A DNA stretch of 26,616 bases from a virus: IMG/VR virus record IMGVR_UViG_3300008261_000399, positions 1-26,616 of that record, one strand, 5' to 3'. Position 1 is the stretch's first letter, and each line of letters opens with the position of its first letter. A model generated the notes under the pieces. It was not told where the DNA came from. It was given only the letters and a program-made list of their open reading frames with translations, and searched no databases. Shown one piece after another: positions 15,718 through 23,198 of the stretch. Made by a program: the position numbers and the translations under genes.

Positions 15718-16458
15718 ATGAGTAAAAAAGATTCTGTAGCACTAGTATGGTGTGATAATGGAATGGTAGACGGCAAGTTTATGCAAGGCGTAGCAGATGT
15801 AATGCTAAAGTCTGGCGTAAAATTTGAGTCTACATTACGAAGTCAAGGCAATCAAATTGCAAGACAACGTCAAACAGTAATTGATTACTGGTATGATAAG
15901 ACTGATTATGAATGGCTACTATGGGTAGACTCAGATGTAGTAATTAGTCCAGAAAAATTTAAGTTGTTATGGGATAACAAAGATGCTGAAAAGCGTCCTA
16001 TTGTTACTGGAGTATACTTTACTACAGATAATCCAGAAGAACCTTTAATGGTTCCTATGCCTACTGTATACAATTTTGTTAACGATGGTGATGGTGGAAT
16101 TGCTATTAGCAGAGTTCACCCTTTGCCTGAAAATCAATTAATTAAAGTAGAAGCAGCGGGTATGGGATTTATTCTTATGCATCGTAGCATAGTTTCTAAA
16201 GTTCGTGAAGTAGCACCTGATGGTCAAATCTTTATGGAAATGGGCAGAGGAACTAAATTCATAGGTGAAGATATATTCTTCTTTGCTCTATGTGATAAGG
16301 CAGAGATTCCAGTTCATTGCCACACAGGGGCGACTGCGCCGCACATGAAACGATTCTCATTTGACGAGCATTACTATAATGCATTTTTTGGTAAGCCTAA
16401 AGAAGAACCTAAGTCAAAGTTAATTACACCCGAAAAGAAAATCATTACACCTAGATAG
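15718..16458 (+). CDS. GT-A-fold glycosyltransferase-like protein
   Basis: A 246-aa protein with the layout of GT-A (family 2-like) enzymes. Features are an N-terminal strand VALVWCDNG (7-15), RSQGNQIARQRQTVIDYWY (41-59), a metal/sugar-nucleotide DxD in LLWVDSDVVISPEKF (67-81), a GAGFxLM-like loop AAGMGFILMHR (147-156), an acceptor-side GEDIFFF (183-189) and a late PVHCH (198-202). It would transfer a sugar from a nucleotide sugar. Its place between head and tail genes suggests decoration of a virion protein, or of a host surface molecule. The 24-residue C-terminal tail is Lys/Pro-rich and probably flexible. RBS AAAGGGG at 15707-15713. Confidence 0.8.
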   Translation: MSKKDSVALVWCDNGMVDGKFMQGVADVMLKSGVKFESTLRSQGNQIARQRQTVIDYWYDKTDYEWLLWVDSDVVISPEKFKLLWDNKDAEKRPIVTGVYFTTDNPEEPLMVPMPTVYNFVNDGDGGIAISRVHPLPENQLIKVEAAGMGFILMHRSIVSKVREVAPDGQIFMEMGRGTKFIGEDIFFFALCDKAEIPVHCHTGATAPHMKRFSFDEHYYNAFFGKPKEEPKSKLITPEKKIITPR

Positions 16459-16466
16459 GAAAAGAT

Positions 16467-16721
16467 ATGGCACTTGGTAAAGCAGGTAGCAGCCTAACAG
16501 CAGAACTTAACCGTCTTGCTGGAACGACTGGATTAGATGAACAAGGTGCAGCCAATGCTTGGGCTGGAACCACTGGACTTGCAACCGTAGGTGCTCTTAA
16601 TATCAAAGCACAAGCAGCACGAACAAGAGACAAGTTTAAAGACATTGATGGAATATGCAATGAACTTGCTGGAACTACAGGACTAGCAGCACCTGCTGCA
16701 TTACGGAGTATAAACGCATAA
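16467..16721 (+). CDS. Small protein with three AGTTGL repeats
   Basis: An 84-aa protein with the unit LAGTTGL at residues 17-23 and 68-74 and WAGTTGL at 32-38, each preceded by a short helix (ELNR, ANA, ICNE) and followed by an Ala-rich stretch. I recall similar units in small proteins near neck or fibre genes of aquatic phages. ATG 16467 follows TAGGAAAAG. It overlaps the next gene (TAATG) and is likely a minor virion protein. Function unknown. Confidence 0.75.
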   Translation: MALGKAGSSLTAELNRLAGTTGLDEQGAANAWAGTTGLATVGALNIKAQAARTRDKFKDIDGICNELAGTTGLAAPAALRSINA

Positions 16722-17641
16722 TGACAACTACTCTATCTAACATGATTGATGAGGTTGTAACCAACCTATCAGGTTATACCTATCAGCAAGAAAGAACTAC
16801 CTACCTAAGAAGTAGCGTAACTACAACAGTATCTTCTTCTGCATCTCCTACCATCTTGTCTCTTGGTTCTACTGAGAATGTCGGTAAGGGTGTTGTAGAA
16901 ATTGGTGAAGAGTTAATGTGGATTGATACATTTGACAGAGTTGGTAACACAGCGTCAGTATCTCCATATGGTAGAGGATATCTAGGAACAACAGCATCCC
17001 AACACAATGCTGACTCTAAGGTTACTATCTCTCCTATCTTCCCACGCTCTTCCATTAAGAGAGCAATCGATGATACTATCCGTGCTGCTGGCTCTATGTT
17101 ATTTGCTGTAAAGAGCACATCATTTACTTACAATGCAGCAGAAACAACTTATGCTTTTAACAATTTAAACATATCAAATATCCTAAGCCTTATGTGGCAA
17201 GAGGTTGGACCATCTAAAGAGTGGCGACCAGTACGTCGTTGGTCTTGGGATTCTGCAGCCGATGTAACAGAGTTTGGCGCAGGAGCACAGACAGTAACAA
17301 TAGGGGACTTCATCACACCAGGAAGAACAGTCAAAGTTATTTATGCTACTGACCCAGTAGCGTTTACAACTAATGGACAAGACTTTGCAACACAAACTGG
17401 ATTACCAGAATCTTGCAAAGATGTAATAATCCTAGGTGCATCTTATCGTTTGCTAACATATCTAGACCCTGCACGTGCTGCTCAGGTATCACCACAGGCT
17501 GACGAGACTGATAGCAAGCGACCTTACGGAGCATCACAGAGTGCAACAAAACAACTCTATGCTCTGTATACGCAACGCCTACAAGAGGAAACTCAGAGGC
17601 AGCAAGCGCAATACCCAATCCGTGTCCACTACAGCCGATAG
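16721..17641 (+). CDS. Candidate neck (head-tail adaptor) protein
   Basis: A 306-aa protein. The N-terminal part has a beta-rich region with GKGVVEIGEELMWIDTFDR and a following SVSPYGRGYLGT. The middle has SSIKRAIDDTIRAAGSMLF, and the C-terminal helices CKDVIILGASYRLLTYLDPA and YALYTQRLQEETQRQQAQ recall adaptor/tail-tubular A proteins that sit between portal and tail. The placement after the capsid and before the fibres agrees. No catalytic motif is present. The start is fixed by the TAATG overlap. The fibre gene follows after 8 nt. The functional call is inference. Confidence 0.65.
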   Translation: MTTTLSNMIDEVVTNLSGYTYQQERTTYLRSSVTTTVSSSASPTILSLGSTENVGKGVVEIGEELMWIDTFDRVGNTASVSPYGRGYLGTTASQHNADSKVTISPIFPRSSIKRAIDDTIRAAGSMLFAVKSTSFTYNAAETTYAFNNLNISNILSLMWQEVGPSKEWRPVRRWSWDSAADVTEFGAGAQTVTIGDFITPGRTVKVIYATDPVAFTTNGQDFATQTGLPESCKDVIILGASYRLLTYLDPARAAQVSPQADETDSKRPYGASQSATKQLYALYTQRLQEETQRQQAQYPIRVHYSR

Positions 17642-17649
17642 GTAAATAA

Positions 17650-19986
17650 ATGACAGTACGTAAATATTCTTCTCGTTCCCAACAAACGACATTAGCATCA
17701 GCAATTGCATCAGGCGATTTAACCATGACTGTAATTTCTGGCTCACAATTAATGGGTGGTAAGACACCATCATCTACTGAAACATACACAGTTGTTATCG
17801 ACCCAGATACAGCGCTTGAAGAAATTGTAGATGTAAGTAATTATTCCTCTGGTAACACATTAACTATTGCTCGCAATAGAGATGGCTCATCGGCTGTAGC
17901 CCACTCTGCTGGTGCTGTAGTTCGACATATGATTATTGGTCGAGACCTTCAAGAAGCCAATGACCACATTGAAGCATCTACTGGAGTTCACGGTGTATCT
18001 GGTTCTGTAGTGGGAACAACAAGTACACAGACCCTTAGCAACAAAACTATTAGTGCAGCAGATAATACACTTACAGGTGTAGCAACTTTGACTGGCACAC
18101 AAACTTTAACCAATAAGACTATAACCAGTCCAACTGTTTCAGGTCTCACTCTTAGCGATGGAAGCATTGTATTTGAGGGTGTTACTGCTGATGCGTTTGA
18201 AACAACACTTACAGTAACTGACCCAACAGCAGACAGAATAGTATTTATACCAGATGCAAATACTACTTTAGTTGGCACTGATACTACTCAAACTTTAACA
18301 AATAAAACCTTGACTAGTCCAACCATTACTGGCACTGGTGCTATCGCAGGAACATTTACAGGTAACCTTACAGGTAACGTAACTGGTAACGTATCAGGTT
18401 CTGCGGGTAGTGCAACAGGTAATGCTGGAACTGCAACTGCTTTGGCTACAGCCCGCAACTTCCAACTGACAGGAGATGTGGAAGCGTCTGCCGTATCTTT
18501 CGATGGAACTGGCAACGTAAGCCTAACTACTGTTATCGGTACTGGTGCAATTGTTAACGCAGATGTTAATGCATCTGCTGGTATCGCTTATAGCAAGTTA
18601 AGTCTTGGTGGAAGTATTACATCTGCTGATTTGGTAGATGGAACAATTGTTAACTCTGATATTAATGCTAGCGCAGGTATTGCACTTAGCAAGTTAGCAA
18701 CTGACCCAATAGCCCGTGCTAATCATACTGGCACTCAAGCAGCATCAACTATCTCTGACTTTGATACACAGGTAAGAACATCTCGCCTAGACCAAATGGC
18801 AGCACCTACTGCTGCTGTGTCTGTAAATAGCCAAAAGATTACTAACCTTGCTTCTCCAGTTGATAATGGAGATGCAGTATCCCTAGGCTATCTTACTGGT
18901 CAAAAAGGTGTAGCAAATGGTATTGCTGAACTTGATGGTTCAGGATTAGTTCCTACTCATCACCTTCCAGCCCTTGCTATTACTACTACACAGGTAGTTA
19001 ACTCTCAGGCTAATATGCTTGCACTTACCGCACAGGTTGGTGACGTTGCAGTCCGCACAGATGTTAACAAATCATTTATTCTTACAGCAACCCCTGCTTC
19101 TACATTAGGCAACTGGCAAGAGTTATTAACTCCAACAGATGCGGTTCTTTCTGTTGATGGTAGCACTGGCGCTGTTAGCCTTTCAGGCACTTATATAAAT
19201 AGAACAACAGGTCAACTACTAGGTAACCTAGATGCTAATACTCATAAGGTAACTAACCTGGGAACTCCTACAAGTAACAACGATGCTGCTACTAAGGTTT
19301 ATGTAGATACCGTTGCTGGTTCTGCTACTGCTGCTGCAGCCTCTGCCGCCGCCGCTGCTACAACCTATGACAACTTTGACGACAGATATTTAGGCGCTAA
19401 GTCAACTGCCCCATCCGTAGATAATGATGGTGATGCATTAATTGAAGGTGCTATCTATTGGAACTCAGTAGCCAATGCTATGTATGCTTGGACTGGTTCT
19501 GAGTGGGGTTCTATTTCCTCAACTGCTGCAATCTATCGCTATCGCTTTAATGCTACTGGTGGAGAAACTTCAGTATCAGGAACTGATGCTAATGGTCTAA
19601 CCCTGTCATACCTACCTGGTAAGGCCCAGGTATATCTAAATGGTGTCCTATTAGTACCAACAACTGATTACACAGCATCTAATGGAACAAGTATTACATC
19701 TCTTGCAGCACTTGCTTCTGGAGATATCCTTGAAGTAATTACCTTTACATCGTTTGAATTGGCCTCTGCTATTGAGGAAACAATCTTTGATGCTAAGGGA
19801 GATATTCTAGTGGGAACTGCTGCAGATACTGCAGGCAAGTTAGCACTAGGAACAAATGGATATTATTTAAAAGTAAATACATCAACTGCTACTGGACTTG
19901 AATGGGCTCAGGTAGACCTGTCAGCCTATGCAACAGTGGCAACCGAAAACGACAACACCATTATGAACATAATGGGTGCATACTAA
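17650..19986 (+). CDS. Tail fibre protein
   Basis: A 778-aa, Ser/Thr/Ala/Gly-rich beta-fibre protein. Fibre repeats are obvious: TQTLSNKTI, TQTLTNKTI and TQTLTNKTL at about residues 126, 151 and 214, then FTGNLTGNVTGNVSGSAG, and ADVNASAGIAYSKL with DINASAGIALSKL. TNLGTPTSNNDAATKVYVDT at about 535-554 is a common fibre motif, followed by an Ala-rich shaft SATAAAASAAAAAT. Residues 1-120 are a likely virion-attachment domain; the part from about 620 on (YRYRFNATGGETSV) is the likely receptor-facing end. It would form homotrimers and bind the host surface. No intramolecular chaperone motif is seen. The ribosome site (GATAGGTAA) is weak. Position and repeats make the class call firm. Confidence 0.9.
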   Translation: MTVRKYSSRSQQTTLASAIASGDLTMTVISGSQLMGGKTPSSTETYTVVIDPDTALEEIVDVSNYSSGNTLTIARNRDGSSAVAHSAGAVVRHMIIGRDLQEANDHIEASTGVHGVSGSVVGTTSTQTLSNKTISAADNTLTGVATLTGTQTLTNKTITSPTVSGLTLSDGSIVFEGVTADAFETTLTVTDPTADRIVFIPDANTTLVGTDTTQTLTNKTLTSPTITGTGAIAGTFTGNLTGNVTGNVSGSAGSATGNAGTATALATARNFQLTGDVEASAVSFDGTGNVSLTTVIGTGAIVNADVNASAGIAYSKLSLGGSITSADLVDGTIVNSDINASAGIALSKLATDPIARANHTGTQAASTISDFDTQVRTSRLDQMAAPTAAVSVNSQKITNLASPVDNGDAVSLGYLTGQKGVANGIAELDGSGLVPTHHLPALAITTTQVVNSQANMLALTAQVGDVAVRTDVNKSFILTATPASTLGNWQELLTPTDAVLSVDGSTGAVSLSGTYINRTTGQLLGNLDANTHKVTNLGTPTSNNDAATKVYVDTVAGSATAAAASAAAAATTYDNFDDRYLGAKSTAPSVDNDGDALIEGAIYWNSVANAMYAWTGSEWGSISSTAAIYRYRFNATGGETSVSGTDANGLTLSYLPGKAQVYLNGVLLVPTTDYTASNGTSITSLAALASGDILEVITFTSFELASAIEETIFDAKGDILVGTAADTAGKLALGTNGYYLKVNTSTATGLEWAQVDLSAYATVATENDNTIMNIMGAY
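18358..18399 (+). repeat. 12-bp tandem repeat in the fibre gene
   Basis: Three units of about ACAGGTAAC plus 3 nt start at 18358, 18370 and 18382 and encode the TGNL-TGNV-TGNV peptide repeat. A short coding repeat that could expand or contract. Confidence 0.7.
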
Positions 19987-20001
19987 GAAAGGTAGTAACT
20001 A

Positions 20002-20304
20002 ATGGCTACAACTTCTAAGGTGCTCTTTCGTGGAGCAGCGGCAACATCAAGCACAACCCTATATACAACTCCTTCTGCAACTACAACAGTGGTAACTAAC
20101 ATTGCTGTTACTAATGGTGCAGCAACTGCAGCAACATTTACTATCTTGCTAGATGATATTGAATTGCAGAAAGACTCAACAGTCGCTGCTAATACAACAG
20201 CATACATTGACCTTAAGCAGGTCCTAGTAGCAACAGATACAATCAAAGGTTTAGCGTCTGCTACAACAGTAGACTTTCACATCAGCGGAGTGGAGATAGC
20301 GTAA
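20002..20304 (+). CDS. Small fibre-associated beta protein, copy 1
   Basis: A 100-aa, Thr/Ala/Val-rich protein without Cys, probably a beta sandwich. It is clearly paralogous to the protein at 21721. Both start MATT.KVL, share TTLYT, then VV..IAV.N.AATAAT, then DSTVAAN, L.ATD.I and AS..TV.F...G.EI. Each copy sits directly before a glycine-rich adhesin. It may be a virion-attachment or chaperone module for that adhesin; unproven. ATG 20002 has AAAGGTAG upstream and follows the fibre gene by 15 nt. Confidence 0.8.
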   Translation: MATTSKVLFRGAAATSSTTLYTTPSATTTVVTNIAVTNGAATAATFTILLDDIELQKDSTVAANTTAYIDLKQVLVATDTIKGLASATTVDFHISGVEIA

Positions 20305-20306
20305 CT

Positions 20307-21590
20307 ATGGGTATTTCAACATTTCCCGCTGCATCTAGCGGTGGAAGCAGTGGCACTGGAGTTTATCTTAGTGCCTCAGCAACATATGTAAACTTACCAT
20401 CAACACTTGCAGCAGGTGCGTATAAATTTGTTTCAGATATTGATTCAGACGGTATATACTACTTTAAGTCTTCAGATGGATATATTTTTAGCAACACAAT
20501 GCGTAATGGAATTATGCTTGCTTCTTTTCCTGTTGCTATTAGTCAAATTGCTGCCGCATCTTCTAATAACACATTTCCAATTTATGTAGAAATTTTTACT
20601 ACTTCTATTACTCTTGGAGCAGCACCTACTGGTCTTAGTTTTTCTTGGACTGGTAATAATGGTAATGCTCAAGTTGGTAGTTTAACATTTACTCCTTCTT
20701 CTGGTGCAACGGATACAGTATTATATTGGTCGGATGGAACAAATACTTCTTTGTCGACAACAACCTCTCCAAAGACATCGGTTCTTCCTTATCCACTTGT
20801 AACTGCTGCTGGACAATCTCGTAATTTTATTGTTGTAAATGTTGCAGCAAATGGACTTAATACTCTTGGTGGTTCTGTAAGCACTGGAACTGCCCCTAGC
20901 CAGACCTATACTGCTACTTATACAAGTTCAACAACATGGACTGCTCCTTCTGGAGTGAACTCTATTCAAGCACTGGTAGTCGCAGGTGGTGGTGGTGGAG
21001 CAGGTGGTTACAATACTAATGGTCAGGGTGGTCCAGGATACGGTGCAGGCGGAGGCGGCGGTGGTGCTGTTTCCTATAACGCATCTATGTCAGTAACTCC
21101 TGGAACTACATATACACTTACAGTTGGTTCTGGTGGTAGCGCTGGAAATCCATCTAATCAGGCTGGCTGGGGTAGCGGTGGAGGAAATGGTGGTTCTTCA
21201 TCATTTGGTTCCTTGCTCGTAGCAACAAACAGTAGTAGCAATGGCGCTAGCCAAGGTTCAGCAGGTTCCGCTGGTGGCACAGGAGCAGGTGCTGGTGGTG
21301 GCAGTGAAGCAACAGGTTCTAACGGAACAAGTAATTCTATCACTGGAACATCAGTTGTTTATGGTTCTGGTGGTGGCGGTGGTCGTGGTGGCTTTACTAA
21401 CGGTGCTGGATTTGCTGGTGGTACAGGTGCAGGCGCTGGTGGTGCTGGCGGACAATACGCAAGTTATGGTGGTGCTGGTTCAACCTACGGCTCTGGCGGT
21501 GGTGGCGGTGGTGGAAACTACAGCCCAGGTGGACAAGCAGGCGGAGGTTCAGGTGCATCAGGCGCAATTATCGTGAAATGGACAGCATAA
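20307..21590 (+). CDS. Glycine-rich tail adhesin, copy 1
   Basis: A 427-aa protein. Residues 1-205 are a beta-rich, Ser/Thr-rich part without Cys. The C-terminal part starts with YTSSTTWTAPSGVNSIQALV followed by VAGGGGGAGG, then SMSVTPGTTYTLTVGSGG, and runs on through many poly-Gly stretches of five or more residues. The latter is the glycine-rich fold seen in phage adhesins, where packed polyglycine helices display variable loops that bind the host. It lacks a membrane segment and ends SGAIIVKWTA. It starts 2 nt after the small beta protein. Host-surface recognition at the fibre tip is likely but inferred. Confidence 0.8.
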   Translation: MGISTFPAASSGGSSGTGVYLSASATYVNLPSTLAAGAYKFVSDIDSDGIYYFKSSDGYIFSNTMRNGIMLASFPVAISQIAAASSNNTFPIYVEIFTTSITLGAAPTGLSFSWTGNNGNAQVGSLTFTPSSGATDTVLYWSDGTNTSLSTTTSPKTSVLPYPLVTAAGQSRNFIVVNVAANGLNTLGGSVSTGTAPSQTYTATYTSSTTWTAPSGVNSIQALVVAGGGGGAGGYNTNGQGGPGYGAGGGGGGAVSYNASMSVTPGTTYTLTVGSGGSAGNPSNQAGWGSGGGNGGSSSFGSLLVATNSSSNGASQGSAGSAGGTGAGAGGGSEATGSNGTSNSITGTSVVYGSGGGGGRGGFTNGAGFAGGTGAGAGGAGGQYASYGGAGSTYGSGGGGGGGNYSPGGQAGGGSGASGAIIVKWTA

Positions 21591-21719
21591 ATGAGTAAAG
21601 CAAGAGACCTAGCAACACTGGCTGGTTCAGCCACAGTCCTGGCGACTGATTCAGAAGTAACTGCAGCGGTGGCTGCAGCAGATTCAACACCTACAGCACT
21701 AATGACGATGGGAGCCTAA
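21591..21719 (+). CDS. 42-aa small protein between adhesin cassettes
   Basis: MSKARDLATLAGSATVLATD opens this protein, which ends TPTALMTMGA. The MSKARDLA opening is a common start of phage fibre-type proteins, so this may be a fibre remnant or a small fibre accessory. It starts directly after the previous TAA and ends 1 nt before the next GTG. Confidence 0.65.
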   Translation: MSKARDLATLAGSATVLATDSEVTAAVAAADSTPTALMTMGA

Positions 21720-21720
21720 C

Positions 21721-22050
21721 GTGGCAACAACATATAAAGTACTAGGTCAAGTAAACCCTAGCGCAACAACAGCAACAACTCTATACACGGTAGGCGCTGG
21801 TAAGTCAGCAGTAGTATCTACCATTGCAGTATGTAATCAAGCAGCAACTGCTGCTACATATCGTATTGCTATTCGTGTAGCAGGTTCGGCTCTTTCTGCT
21901 GAGGAATATATTGCTTATGATTCTACAGTAGCAGCCAATGATTCAACAATGCTCACCATTGGAATTACCCTTGCTGCAACAGATGTGATTACTGTATACG
22001 CATCATCTGCAACTGTATCCTTTAACGCATTCGGAAGCGAGATTTCATAA
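21721..22050 (+). CDS. Small fibre-associated beta protein, copy 2
   Basis: A 109-aa, GTG-started paralog of the 20002 protein (shared MATT.KVL, AATAAT, DSTVAAN, ATD.I, F...GSEI pattern). It is 9 residues longer, with an extra segment around AGSALSAEEYIAYDST. Its TAA overlaps the next ATG (TAATG). Like copy 1 it precedes a glycine-rich adhesin, so each pair behaves as a cassette. Confidence 0.8.
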   Translation: MATTYKVLGQVNPSATTATTLYTVGAGKSAVVSTIAVCNQAATAATYRIAIRVAGSALSAEEYIAYDSTVAANDSTMLTIGITLAATDVITVYASSATVSFNAFGSEIS

Positions 22051-22931
22051 TGGCCGTATCTAAACTTAATCCTGCATCTAGTGCAAAAAATGAACCAGGA
22101 ACTGCAACCTGGAATGAAACAGTATTTACATCATCAGGAACATTTACAGTTCCAACTGGTATTAACTCAGTAGAGGTTCTCCTTGTTGGCGGCGGAGGTG
22201 GCGGTGGAGGTGTTTACGCAGCCAATGTTAGGTCTGCAAGTGGTGGTGGAGGTGGAGGACAAGTACAATTAAAAACCCTTTCCGTTACACCTGGTTCTTC
22301 AATTACTGTAACTCTTGGTGGTGGTGGCGCAGGTGGTACGGCTACTAGCGGACAATCTCAAAGAGGAACCAATGGTTCAAGTTCAACATTTGGTGCATTG
22401 TTAACTTCCACAGGAGGCGGTGGTGGTGGGTCAGCCAATACCAACGATGATAGTTCTAGGGAAAATGGCGCTGAAGGTGCAAGTGGTGGTGGTGGTGGTT
22501 ATCCTCACGGAACTTATGTTGCTGGTGGAGGCGGAGGCGGTGCTGGTGGTTATGGTGCCGATGCTATTAATTATGGTAACAATGGTACAGGTGCAGCAAC
22601 TGCTTCTAGCGGTGGTAAAGGAACTTCTGGCGGTGGTGGAGGTTGCGCTGTTTATAACCCTAACTATGTACCAAAAGCAGGTAATGGTGGAATAGGTCTT
22701 TATGGTTTTGGAGGCGGAGGCGGAGGTGGCGCTGCCTATAACTATGCAGGCACAAGAAGAACTGGCTCTGGAAGTTCTGGTGGCGCAAACGGTGGAGATG
22801 GTGCGGCTGGAGGTAATGGAACCGACAATACAGGCGGTGGCGGGGGTGGTAGTTCAGTTGCTTCTGGAACTGCATCTTACTCTGGTGGCAATGGTGGTTC
22901 TGGTTATTGCCGTGTTGGATATTGGTCATAG
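22050..22931 (+). CDS. Glycine-rich tail adhesin, copy 2
   Basis: A 293-aa paralog of the 20307 adhesin, but without its 200-residue N-terminal part. It starts MAVSKLNPASSAKN, then ETVFTSSGTFTVPTGINSVE followed by VLLVGGGGGGGG. A second match is TLSVTPGSSITVTLGGGGAG. The rest is polyglycine with variable loops holding Tyr, Asn and Asp, and it ends GSGYCRVGYWS. Two Cys (VGC-type at about residue 199, and YCR near the end) are absent from copy 1. Likely a second host-range or accessory adhesin. ATG 22050 overlaps the previous stop. Confidence 0.8.
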   Translation: MAVSKLNPASSAKNEPGTATWNETVFTSSGTFTVPTGINSVEVLLVGGGGGGGGVYAANVRSASGGGGGGQVQLKTLSVTPGSSITVTLGGGGAGGTATSGQSQRGTNGSSSTFGALLTSTGGGGGGSANTNDDSSRENGAEGASGGGGGYPHGTYVAGGGGGGAGGYGADAINYGNNGTGAATASSGGKGTSGGGGGCAVYNPNYVPKAGNGGIGLYGFGGGGGGGAAYNYAGTRRTGSGSSGGANGGDGAAGGNGTDNTGGGGGGSSVASGTASYSGGNGGSGYCRVGYWS

Positions 22932-22939
22932 GAGGAATA

Positions 22940-23137
22940 ATGGCACATTTTGCAGAAGTAGATTCAACTAACAAAGTACTTCGTGTTATCGTTGCTGATA
23001 CAAAACAATGGTGTGAAGATAATTTAGGTGGCACTTGGGTGCAGACATCTTACAACGCTAACTTTGGTGGCAAGTTTGCTGGCATTGGCGATGTATGGGA
23101 TGGCACTAACTTTACAACACCAGTAGTAGAAGAATAA
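22940..23137 (+). CDS. Small conserved-type protein, MAHFAEVD start
   Basis: A 65-aa protein. The AGGAGG at 22930-22935, 4 nt upstream, sets ATG 22940 rather than an in-frame start at 22907 inside the previous gene. It starts MAHFAEVDSTNKVLRVIVAD and has GGTWVQTSYNANFGGKFAGI. I recall this MAHFA(E/K)...GGTW.QTSYN pattern from small proteins of aquatic phages, where it often lies by fibre genes; function unknown. Single Cys (C25). Confidence 0.8.
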   Translation: MAHFAEVDSTNKVLRVIVADTKQWCEDNLGGTWVQTSYNANFGGKFAGIGDVWDGTNFTTPVVEE

Positions 23138-23147
23138 ATAATTATCC

Positions 23148-23171
23148 TGAGCATTGATAAAAAACTGCTCA
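23148..23171 (+). other. Short inverted repeat between small protein and tail gene
   Basis: TGAGCA 23148-23153 and TGCTCA 23166-23171 enclose 12 nt of A-rich sequence. No T-run follows directly, so a terminator is unlikely. AAGGAG at 23188-23193 serves the next gene. Confidence 0.3.
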
Positions 23172-23198
23172 ACTAATTTTCTAATTTAAAGGAGCACT

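Noticed and set aside
22907-22939. Upstream start at 22907 for the MAHFA protein
   Set aside because: AGGAGG at 22930-22935 points to ATG 22940, and the upstream residues overlap the end of the adhesin.
21241-22971. Alternative frames across the glycine-rich genes (Val/Leu-rich)
   Set aside because: They are readings of GGT/GGC repeats in other frames and have no ribosome sites.
23148-23171. Inverted repeat as a terminator before the tail gene
   Set aside because: The stem is short, the loop is 12 nt and no T-run follows.
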